Source of the DNA: Ciborinia camelliae
Taxonomy: Eukaryota > Ascomycota > Leotiomycetes > Helotiales > Sclerotiniaceae
DNA: 64,000 bases
Reading direction: 5' to 3'
Assembly (NCBI GenBank): GCA_025890175.1
Contig: JANPYM010000006.1
Span: 492,015 to 556,014 of the forward strand
In this document: positions 34,128 through 43,840 of the stretch, piece after piece
Numbering within the stretch: the stretch's first letter is position 1
How the letters are laid out: each line of letters begins with the position of its first letter
The notes under the pieces: model-generated
What the model was told of the DNA's origin: nothing
Database searches by the model: none
What the model saw: the letters and a program-made list of their open reading frames with translations, nothing else
Position numbers and translations under genes: made by a program

Positions 34128-35370
34128 ATGATGTCTTCCACTCACGTCCCTAAGAAAATTGAACTTAAAGGAACTCCAAAAGAAGTGAATACCTCTTCCT
34201 ATTCTACACTTTCGAATGACTAACATATTACATCCTCTAGATAGGACATCAACATGGTAGCCTTCTATCGCTCGAGATTAAAGATCAAATGAAGATATAT
34301 GACGCAATGTTCCAGGCCACATCCTCTCTATCATGGCCCGAAGTCCTAGAAATCGCAAGTGAATTCCAAAAGACTATCCAAAAACTAACACCAGACATCT
34401 ATGATGAGATGGTGGGTATTGCCCAGGGTGCGGGTGTTGATATTTTGGATATTGTGGCGCTCAACTGCAGGAGTGAGATTGCGTTGGGCAGATTTACCGA
34501 TGGATGTACGAGTTTGGGATGGAGGATGCAAGGCAAGCAGGAACCAAAAGTCGTGTTGGCGCAGAATTGGGATTGGACTGAGAAAGTTATGGGGAATTTG
34601 GCTATGGTGGAGATAGAAAGAACGGATGAACATAAGATTTGGATGGTCACTGAGGTATGATCCATGCTTTTCGTCTGACACCTCTCAATCGTATACCAGC
34701 CGTGGTATGGTGAGATAACAGAACGCAGGCTGGCATCGTCGGTAAAATTGGCTTCAATTCAGCCGGTGTTGGTGTATGTCTCAACGCCATCAGAGCTCAT
34801 CCAACCGATACCTCCAAGCTTCCAATACACATTGCACTGCGTATTTGTCTAGAAAGTAACAGCGTGGGTACTGCTATAGCTACGATTGAGAAGCTAGGTG
34901 GTGTAGCTTCAAGTCAGCACATTTTGATAGCCGACTCGAGTAAAGTGTTAAGTATGGAGCTTTCCCCTCTGGGAAATTGCTTTTTGGAGCCATGTGATGA
35001 TGGCTTTGTGGCTCATACAAATCATTTTATCGAAAATAAATTGGTGGTCGAGCCGCCTTGGCTTAAAGGAAGTCCGATAAGGCTTGAGAGAGCCAGAATA
35101 CTAGCAAGTGAATTGGTTGGTGATTTGAAAAATGGTCTGGAATTGAAAGATGGGATTGGAAAAACGTTGAGGGAAAGAATCTTTTCGGACACGTTCAATT
35201 CTCCGCAAGCCATTTGCCGCCAAGAAGATCTTAATCAACCATGGCAGACTAGGAGTATCACACTGTTCAATATCACGATGACATTGGATGCTGGAAACCC
35301 ATCTGCTGAAGTTGTGTTTGGGAAGCCAGGGATGACGGATGGAGAGGTTTTAAGAATGCCATGGATTTGA
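34128..35370 (+). CDS. Peptidase C45 / acyl-CoA:6-aminopenicillanic acid acyltransferase-like N-terminal nucleophile hydrolase
   Basis: Exons 34128-34184, 34241-34654 and 34729-35370 give 370 residues. The N-terminal motif KGTPKEIGHQHG, assembled across intron 1, is the family signature. Processing and catalysis centre on FTDGCTSLGW with Cys108 as autocatalytic nucleophile after Gly-107-type cleavage. The AGIVGKIGFNSAGVGVCLNA block and the C-terminal LFNITMTLDAGNP segment also match. The first of two adjacent ATGs is used. Family members remodel amide or acyl groups on peptides and secondary metabolites. In Penicillium the homologue finishes penicillin synthesis in peroxisomes, but this protein does not end in a peroxisomal tripeptide (it ends PWI) and no synthetase gene lies nearby, so penicillin formation is unlikely. 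Substrate unknown. Confidence 0.92.
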
Positions 35371-35840
35371 TTTCATTGTTATCAGAGTATGGTGTTACTC
35401 TACAGCAGGCACTGGGGACTGAGAAATTACAGGGCCCAATTTGTGAGAACCGAGAAGATGAGAATAGCAATTCAAGACTTTTACACGTTTTAAGCCCCAA
35501 AACGGCAGCTAGGGGGACGAACTAGAGCCCCAAAGCCTGAATTGACGTCAGTTTTGTTCTTTGTTCCTTACGACTTGTGTTTGCTTCTATTCCTTCTGTT
35601 CTTTTCAATGATGAGTTTCAAATATGAGGCAGTTTATGATGCACTAACTTCTTTTTTTGGGCTCAACCTTGTGGGGTATCTCAAAGTTTAGCTACACATC
35701 GCCAATCATGGTGTCATAGTCTGTGGTAGATTTAATGTTTGAGATGACTGCATCGCCGCACAACCTATTTTGCATGTTTTAAATAGATTCAAGTGTTTTA
35801 TTTCTTCTAAAAATACAATCTCTTGATAGTACAAGACACT
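35371..35840. other. 3' flank of the C45 gene
   Basis: AT-rich sequence without gene-like features. Confidence 0.5.
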
Positions 35841-35923
35841 ACGAAGGTGACACCGACCGGGAGAATAGATACTATTGTAGAGGTGCTTTGCTGTGAACAG
35901 GTACCGGCCAGTGTCACCTTCGT
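35841..35923. repeat. 20-bp inverted repeat (18/20)
   Basis: ACGAAGGTGACACCGACCGG (35841-35860) faces CCGGCCAGTGTCACCTTCGT (35904-35923), with 43 nt between. The inner 12-13 bp of each arm are perfectly complementary. It abuts the hairpin array on its right. Confidence 0.85.
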
Positions 35924-35926
35924 CTT

Positions 35927-36166
35927 CAGACGACCAACACTCGCGCTCATTCGAGGGTATATTGGTTTGCATTCCCCACGCAGGACACATATATATGTCC
36001 TCGTGAGGAGCTTTATTCCCCACGCAGGACACATATATATGTCCTCGTGAGGAGCTTTATTCCCCACGCAGAACACATATATATGTCCTCGTGAGGAGCT
36101 TTATTCCCCACGCAGAACACATATATATGTCCTCGTGACGACCTTGCTGCAAGTGTTGGTCGTCTG
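35927..36166. repeat. Hairpin array: 44-bp tandem units inside a 15-bp inverted repeat
   Basis: CAGACGACCAACACT (35927-35941) and its exact complement (36152-36166) bracket the element. Inside, a 44-bp unit starting ATTCCCCACGCAGGACACAT repeats at 35971, 36015, 36059 and 36103 (last copy partial). Each unit can fold: CACG-(C)-AGGACA pairs with TGTCCT-CGTG around a CATATATA loop. Units 3 and 4 read AGAACA instead of AGGACA. No protein is encoded and no target-site duplication is visible. Confidence 0.9.
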
Positions 36167-38581
36167 GACATGCTAGATTTCCTTATCTTGCCATATCCTT
36201 TCCGCTTCTATGTTCGAGGATGCGCCGGCACCGGACAGATAAGAGTCTCGGCTAGATCGTAGACCGTAATAAATTGTACCAAAGGAAGGAAGATGCTTCT
36301 GATGTATTTAGTCAGTATTGCTTTGTTGGGGTAGGGAAGAGATGTGCATTATATTTGCGTAAACGTGGCATAGGGAAGAGGAACAGAGAAGAATCGATTA
36401 TGGATGAAGGATGAGGGAACGCATACCTGAAAGAGAAAGCAAATGGTTGCTTTTGGAGAGGAGAAAAGGACAGACAGGGTAAGTCATTTGACCCATATGG
36501 CCCATTTGATCTTGAACCTTGACCCGTCTTGGCTGGCTGACTCATTTGCTGGAAAGTGCTGGGGTGGGTTGAGGCGTGACTTCGAATCTCCGTCTGGACC
36601 ACTTTGAAGAGATGAATTTTGACGGTCTCATGGCTGGTAATTCAGTGCTGTAGATGAAATCAGATGAGAAAGACGTCGCCATAAACAAGAAGGAAGAAGG
36701 ATAATTACAGGTAATACGATCTGCTAGCCACAGTCCATGAGAAGGGTTGTGAAGATTTTGTCTCGATGGGTGGTGCTTGCCCTGATCGCGTGGAAAGATA
36801 GAAAGCCTGTGAATGGTACCGTTTTAGATTGGTTGGAGAATCATGATAGCATGAAGGTATTAACAGTGAGAAGAGTTTGAAGATTTAAACATACTGCAAG
36901 GCATCTTGCTGATGAATTTGTGGTTGTGGTGGAGAAGGGAAAAGATTGATAACGTCAGGAAAGGAATTATTCAAGGAAGAAAACACAGATCAAGCTTAAG
37001 AATTTCCCATAGAGTAGTAAGCCAATAGTAAGAGATTAGGGCTCGCTTGCCACCTCATAGTCACGCGAACTTGGTTATTTTGGCAGGATTGAAAATTTGA
37101 ACCTTTCTACAATACTCAATTAACTTCACCAAACCTTAATATTTTCTTTCAAAACTAAAATCACAGTTAAAGCTGGTGCATAAGAGCATCTCAATCAAAT
37201 TTAGCAAGATTACAATTGTTTTTTGTTGTGTCAGACCTTTTCCGGCTGGGGGAAAGAATCGAGGCAGTCTCGGAAAAGCACCCAAAAACTTTATTGGGTT
37301 GGGAATCCTTTACACAACAGGTTTATTTCAAACCTTCAGTATCTCAAAGAAATCATAAATCAAACTCAGCTTGTAAGTATTTTAACTTCCATTATTATGA
37401 TACTTCGTCCTATATCAACATATTTTTATTCTTTCTGACATCTTTCTGACACTTCTACCATGCTATCAGCTTTGCATCTTACTAATTATATGGCAATCCA
37501 ACTACTTGCCACATGCAACCATCAGCAGCCCAAAGCATTCAGGTTCAAGACAACTTTGAAGTTCAAATAAGAGAAACTGGGGACAAGTTAATTTCACACA
37601 AACACTTCTTTTGATGAGGTAGGCTATTCAAGATATGAACAGCGTCAAGTATGATGATTCCAAATTGTATATTTCTGGCCACAAGTTAATATGTGTATAG
37701 GTTTGAGGGTCGCACGCAAGTAGGAGTTTGCTGTCTTAGTTAGCTAGAGGTCATCTAAAGGAAAAAATATCTTTAGCATTCACTCAAAATCTATCCAACA
37801 ATCCAAAAAAGCCTATCCCATAATCAGATTCCATATAACGAACTCTTATTCTTTCAAGTCATTCTATATAATTACTCTTTATTCTATAACCTTGTTTTAT
37901 ATATAAGCCCTTATTATCTTAAGCGATTCTACCTATAATGGTAAGATTTTCAATACAATTAGTAAGTAATTAAAACTTCATATCTTTTTTAATAAAACAA
38001 TTACTCTCTATTCTACAATCTCATACTATACAAAAACCCTTATTCTTTTAGATCATTTATACAATTACCCTCTATTATATCTAGGCCCCTGCCTAGTAAA
38101 TACCAATTATCTAGTCACGTGATCACACTCTCTATATTAGTTGGTGATCTTCTGAAGAAGGATCCTCTTCAGCCTAGGTCTTTTATCTAATTGCATATCC
38201 ACGATTCTACCTATGATTCAAAGTGAAGCGCGTGACACCCTCCATTCTGCAGCCTCGTACTACACAATGGACCTTATTGTTGGAATCACCATGGGCGATG
38301 GAGAACAAATGTACTATAGTATGCAGTGTATTTGGCTCGAAGCTCTAGAAACCTATGCTACAGATCAACTATATAAGCCCGCTAGCGCTGCATGCGCTTG
38401 CGTGCCGTAGGCACGTGATTTATCCAACGCTTATTCTTTTAGATCACTAATACAATTACCCTTCATTCTACAACCTCTTTACACACAATCCTAAAATTGG
38501 AATAGCTCGTTGAGATGGATCAAGGAATAGATGGAGTTTTTGTTGAGTCAATCGCTTGCTACACTCGACCTTTTCGAGGCG
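36167..38581. other. Intergenic region, AT-rich
   Basis: No gene is supported. Minus-strand sequence at 36390-36640 has short coding-like stretches, but I could not build a frame through it. Repeats at 37844-38490 are listed separately. At 38399-38417 a CGTGCCGTAGGCACG hairpin occurs within GC-rich DNA, next to a CACGTG-type word. Confidence 0.45.
37844..38490. repeat. Four diverged AT-rich direct repeats of about 50-65 bp
   Basis: Copies at 37844-37911, 37985-38039, 38039-38086 and 38430-38490 share CTTATTCTTTTAGATCA, ACAATTACCCTC and ATTCTACAACCTC words in order. The last copy is separated by about 340 bp of different sequence. Confidence 0.6.
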
Positions 38582-39538
38582 TTACTTGTTTGCATCGGCC
38601 TTCATGCCTGCCTGTACCCACTCTCTGGCCTTCTCAGCTGCAGTCTTCATTTTTGCCTCACGATCAGGATCATTTTTCAACGCTCCGATGTTGTGTGGAT
38701 CTGGTACGTGGCGTCCTTTCTCTACTGCAGGTCTCTTCTCCATCCTCTCATCCCATGCTTTCAGAGCAGGGAATTCGTCAATATTAACTCCACTGTAGAA
38801 AGCAGAAGTTACCCAACCCCAATGGGCAATGTCGGCGATGGTACATCTATCACCCACCACTAGAATCTTTCGCATCAGTAATCGTCCTTACCAAAAACTT
38901 GAGAAAGATGGTGGCACTTCTAGCCAGATTGGGAAACGGCTTGCAAAAAAGGGGTAATAAGGAGAAGGCTCAGATGAAAGAGTTGATTATACTTACAATA
39001 ACCCGACGTGGACTTTTCGAGATGAGTATTGAGAACGGAATACAGACGCCTAGTCTCATTTACGTAGCGATTGATACCATACTCAATCTTCTCGGGAGCA
39101 TATTTGGTGAAGTGATTGGCTTGGCCTTGCATAGGACCTACCCCAGCGTTGAGGAAGAAAAGCTGATTATCGTGTTAGTTTATTTTGGTTTGAATCCATG
39201 AATATCGAATGACTTGCCCAGCTGTTGACTTCATAGTACTCTCTTGTGCCCTTTGGATATGAGATCTTGTACTCTGTATCATATCTATCGACAAGGTATT
39301 GTTGAATGCTGCCACTTTCGAACAACCTAATTTTCTCTCCATCCGTGAACGTATCGGTCAAAGCGGGAATTCGTCCATTAGGATTGATCTCTAGGAACCA
39401 GGGTTCCTTCTGAATGTTCTTAGATATATCAATCTTGTGCACCTCGTATGAAAGACCAAGTTCTTCCAAAGTAATGGATATTTTGATTCCGTTAGGAGTC
39501 TGGGTTGTGTAGAGGTGGATGTCTGATTTGGAAGCCAT
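38582..39538 (-). CDS. Glutathione S-transferase, GstA/Ure2-like
   Basis: Exons 39218-39538, 38997-39162 and 38582-38859 (minus strand) give 254 residues. The thioredoxin-like N-terminal domain ([20 protein letters not shown]) has the PNG loop in the position of the active-site residue. [12 protein letters not shown] and [10 protein letters not shown] form the glutathione site. The helical domain contains [17 protein letters not shown], and [14 protein letters not shown] is the capping box. It conjugates or reduces electrophiles and peroxides with glutathione in the cytosol. Intron 1 has a GC donor (TGG|GCAAGT), needed to keep the conserved NSWLFFLN sequence. An in-frame ATG at 39583 would add 15 residues (MNKRLSQLNFHITPK), possibly a targeting sequence, but 39538 fits the family. 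It is transcribed away from the branchpoint-bridging protein gene, 670 bp apart. Confidence 0.93.
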
Positions 39539-40211
39539 TTTGGGAGTGATATGAAAATTCAATTGTGATAGACGTTTGTTCATGAAAGGGAATTTGCAAA
39601 CGGGAATGAGTGAGGTATATAAAGGAGTTTTGAACTTTTTGATTTGTAATGTATCTGCAGTGTAGGTATTGTAAGGTTACTTGGATATAGAACCTCTGTC
39701 CCCACCTGAGCCCACCTTCATGATATTGATCTCCATTGATACTCGACTACTGCGTAGATAGCTATTAATAATAATTCCATTGTCTTACCAAGCTGAACTT
39801 TAAAACCAAATCCCGTGGTTTTTGGATGGCAGCTTGACGGAAGATACCGAATGTACTGTAGTCTCTCCCAAGTTCCGACAGCACATAATGAGTCTGTGAG
39901 AGGTCCCTTTGTTGTATACCACCTATATTTCGAGGGGATGAGGGGATGATTGTAAATCTTTCTGATATCATCTTTGTTATCAAAGTTGGATGAGAGAAAG
40001 AATTGCCATAATCCATCATTTTTGTCAAGGAAAAAGTAATATCACGTGAGGATGACGCCAAGCCAAATTTATACTAGTAAGATTTACTAAGATGAGCTTT
40101 ATTCTAGTTGATTCAAGTCCACAATGTTTCTTTCAATACACTTTCATACACCTTAAAACAATATCGAGAATAATATATCAGTACCTACTTTTATACACTC
40201 ACCATCACATC
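39539..40211. promoter_or_regulatory. Divergent promoter region of GST (-) and BBP (+)
   Basis: A 673-bp interval between two divergent starts. A minus-strand 98-codon frame (39765-40061) begins with TTG and resembles nothing; I regard it as chance. No specific operator is claimed. Confidence 0.4.
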
Positions 40212-42433
40212 ATGGCGTGGCGACAACAAGGAAGTACTGGATCAAACAACATCCCCTTGGGAAATCGGCGACGCTTTCCTGGCGATAATGGACCTGCTCA
40301 AGATGAAAACTACAGTTCTGCTCAATCTGCCAACAATCACCACGATTCGGGTATCAAGCGTGGACGAAGTCCTACTGTGAAAAGTAAGTTTCCTCTGCCT
40401 TCTATTGTATTTACCAGTCTAATATCTTCCAGCTGAAGAACCTGCAGGCGATGGATCTCGACGCCGTAAGAAGAGAAATCGTTGGGGCGATGCGACTGAG
40501 AATAAGGCTGCAGGTCTTATGGGACTTCCGACTGCAATCATGGCGAACATGACAAGCGAGCAATTAGAAGCGTACACCTTACATTTCCGTATCGATGAAA
40601 TTACTCAGAAATTGAGGATCGATGATGTTGTTCCAGCGGATGGCGACAGGTAAGCAAACTCCTTCCATCAGATCTTCACCATAACTAATTAATCCTTTTA
40701 CAGATCACCTTCTCCTGCTCCCCAATACGATAACTTCGGTCGCCGTGTCAATACTCGAGAATACAGATACAGAAAGAGGCTGGAAGATGAGAGACACAAG
40801 TTGATTGATAAGGCTATGAAAGTCATTCCTAACTATCATCCACCACAAGACTATCGCCGTCCCACTAAGACTCAAGAGAAAGTCTATGTGCCAGTCAATG
40901 ACTACCCAGAAATTAACTTCAGTATGATTGCTAACCCTCTAACCTTTCTAACCTTAAATTCCCATCCTTATCCGTTTTCATTTCTCGTGTGACATTGGAT
41001 GCAGCATTTGGAAGACAAATGCATGGCACCGTCATCACTAACCTGTCGTACTCACTACTATTTTGCTCAAAGCTTTTGATCTTATACTAACACTTAGCTT
41101 GCGCTCTACTAAAGTCGGTTTACTTATCGGTCCTCGTGGCAATACATTAAAGAAAATGGAGACAGAATCTCAAGCTAAAATTGCTATCCGTGGAAAAGGA
41201 TCTGTCAAAGAAGGAAAAGGTCGATCCGATGCAGCTCATACTAGCAACCAGGAGGAGGATCTCCATTGTTTGATTATGGCAGATACAGAGGAGAAGGTCG
41301 AGAAGGCAAAGAAGTTGATCCACAACATCATTGAAACAGTAAATTCCCCACAATTCGCTGTTGATCATCGCATGCTAATATACTGCAGGCTGCCTCTATT
41401 CCCGAAGGTCAAAACGAGCTTAAGCGTAACCAACTTCGCGAACTCGCTGCTCTTAACGGTACGCTTCGCGATGATGAAAACCAAGCTTGCCAGAACTGTG
41501 GTGAGATTGGCCACAGAAAGTACGATTGTCCACAACAACGCAACTTCACCGCCAACATAATCTGTCGTGTTTGTGGTAATGCTGGACATATGGCTAGAGA
41601 TTGCCCAGATAGACCACGCGGTGCTAATTGGCGCAACGATGCTCCTGCTGGACCAGGTGCTGTTCCAGGTCAAGGCCGTATTGGTTCTGGCGATGCTGTT
41701 GACCGTGAATACGAGGTAAGCATAAACACCAATTCCAATTTCCTACAATTAGTATTAACAAATCATCTAGCAACTTATGCAAGAACTCTCCGGTGGTGCC
41801 CCTGCTGGTACAGATGCTCCTCGTCGTATCGAATCTGGACCCTCAAGTTATGACCAAGGTCCTTCCAACGGTCAAGAAGATGTCAAGCCATGGCAACGAG
41901 GCCCATCAAATGCTCCTGCTCCATGGCAAAGAGGAAATGATGCTCGTGATTCCCGTGATGCTCGTGATGCTCGTGATGCTCGTGATGCTGCACCTTCTGG
42001 TCCAGCCCCATGGGCTCGACGAGGGGGTGATGATAGAGATAGAGGAGGCTACCAGAATGGATACAATGCTCCACCATCCGCACCATCCGCCGCGCCATGG
42101 GCAAAACAATCACAACCACCATCCGCTCCAACTGGTCCATCTGCCTACCCTGGTCAAAACGGCGGCTATGGTGGATATGCTCCAGGTTATGGTAGCTATC
42201 CTACTCAGCAACCACCAATGGGTGCTCCCCCTGGTCTCAATATTCCCGGAGCCCCACCCGGAGCCCCTCCTGGATTAAGCAGTGCTAGTATCAACGCCCT
42301 TCTTCAACAATATGCTAATCCTCCTCCACCACCTCCTCCATCCAATGCTGCTCCTCCTCCACCTCCTCCGGGCAATGCTCCTCCTCCGCCTCCACCAAGC
42401 GATCAGCCACCTCCACCACCACCAGGAAACTAA
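40212..42433 (+). CDS. Branchpoint-bridging protein (SF1/Msl5)
   Basis: Exons 40212-40383, 40433-40649, 40704-40921, 41115-41338, 41389-41715 and 41771-42433 give 606 residues. The protein binds the intron branchpoint (UACUAAC) in early spliceosomes, bridging to U1 and the U2AF homologue. An Arg-rich [10 protein letters not shown] motif near the N-terminus matches the U2AF ligand (ULM) region. A helix-hairpin follows. The KH-QUA2 domain has [19 protein letters not shown] (GPRG at about 208). Two zinc knuckles are [14 protein letters not shown] (311-324) and [14 protein letters not shown] (336-349). An Ala-Arg-Asp repeat and a Pro-rich tail (PPPPPP tracts) close the protein. Intron 3 is long (193 nt) and carries a perfect TACTAAC. 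Confidence 0.95.
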
Positions 42434-43840
42434 CAAGCGTCTTTCTACTTAATCAATAAGAGCCGCTTATAAATAATTTTCCTCGGTTGCCGGCGTGCAA
42501 CAACAAAAAAACACACCTGTTTTGTAACCAATTCAGAATGGATACTAACTTAGGGATCTCTCTATCTACAAATACAAGATTTCTTTGTATTTTTGAGGAC
42601 AATGTTTTTTATTGGAGTGATAATCTCCGAGTTCACCTACTCTAACAACTTTCTTTTGATTAGTGCCTTGACCACTACTGTAACATAGGAAAACAAAAAT
42701 ATTTATAAATGTTGTTTATTTTCATTATTGCATGTGATGCTACTTCTATCAAATCGTGTCTACGAAATGGCGTATTGCTGTTGCATTTTCTTTTTCGATA
42801 TCAAGCAACATTTCCTGTCATTAGTCTCAGGATCTAATGGTAGATCTAGTTTCTTATAACGTCAGGGTTTTGGGTATACTCCTCTATCTCAATGGTTATC
42901 TTCGCCTAGTCCACACCTCCCTTGTAAGTTGTGTTGATGAGAAAATTGAGTACGAGGTTTCTTTTCTTTGATTATGATTTCTCTCTTATATGTTCATTAT
43001 CTCTTAGACAGAGTTGCCTTTATATACTTGGACGCGTTGCTACAAAGACTTTCTGTATAGAGAAACGAATGGTTGCGATGAGAATGATATTTATTACATT
43101 ATATTCAAAACTCTACAACGAATATCTCTGTCGGTGCAATGGTATCAGCTACGAACCTGGAAGAATATCCACTTAGCCCGCATCTTGAAATGAAGCATTG
43201 ATTTTTAAGAATTGCAATTTTCATGAAAGCTACCTAGGTACTTATGAAAATGCGTGCGGATCAGTTTGGTCATAACTTTATTATCATTTTCTTGTTTTCT
43301 TCAAAAAGCCAATTTGTATGGAACTACTTAGGCGATTGAATTAGGGTAGAAGAAGACTACTTGGAAAATCTGTTAATTGTTTTATATTATCTTAAATACT
43401 TAGCTATTTTTGTTTAACTTGCTTTTAGAATTTAAGCTAGCTTTGCTTGATGTTATTTCAAACATTCAAGTTCAATTCTACCCATCCAATTTTACCTAGT
43501 TATGACCAAAATGATCAATCTCTTGCTCAATGGCTTAAGTAATGCAACCCCACTATTAAAGTATAGATGACCAAGACTTAGTTCGGAAACTTCAGACGTC
43601 AAAAATGTTACTCTTGAAGAATTGCAATCTTAATGAGAGAGAAACTGAAGAGAAATCATCAAATATAATTTTGAATAAACAGAAAGAGTACTGGATGGGT
43701 ATACATTATATAATTGTGTTCCTAACTAATAACTACTTTCCTAGAAAGAATAAATACTACAAGAACGCCACCAACGTTTTAACAAAATGAATAGATTACA
43801 GACCAAACATCAAACTAAAATCTCATCAACACCATATCAC
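42434..43840. other. Convergent intergenic region
   Basis: 1.4 kb of AT-rich 3' flank between BBP and the coiled-coil gene. I see no gene, RNA or repeat. Open frames at 42931 and 43605 are AT-rich and unlike proteins. Confidence 0.55.

Noticed and set aside
35971..36138. Possible CRISPR-like array
   Set aside because: The 44-bp units are contiguous with no spacers, and the genome is eukaryotic.
36312..36602. 96-codon minus-strand frame
   Set aside because: Part looks coding, but no supported start, splice partner or homologous motif could be found.
39765..40061. 98-codon minus-strand frame between GST and BBP
   Set aside because: It begins with TTG, lies in a divergent promoter and has no recognisable feature.
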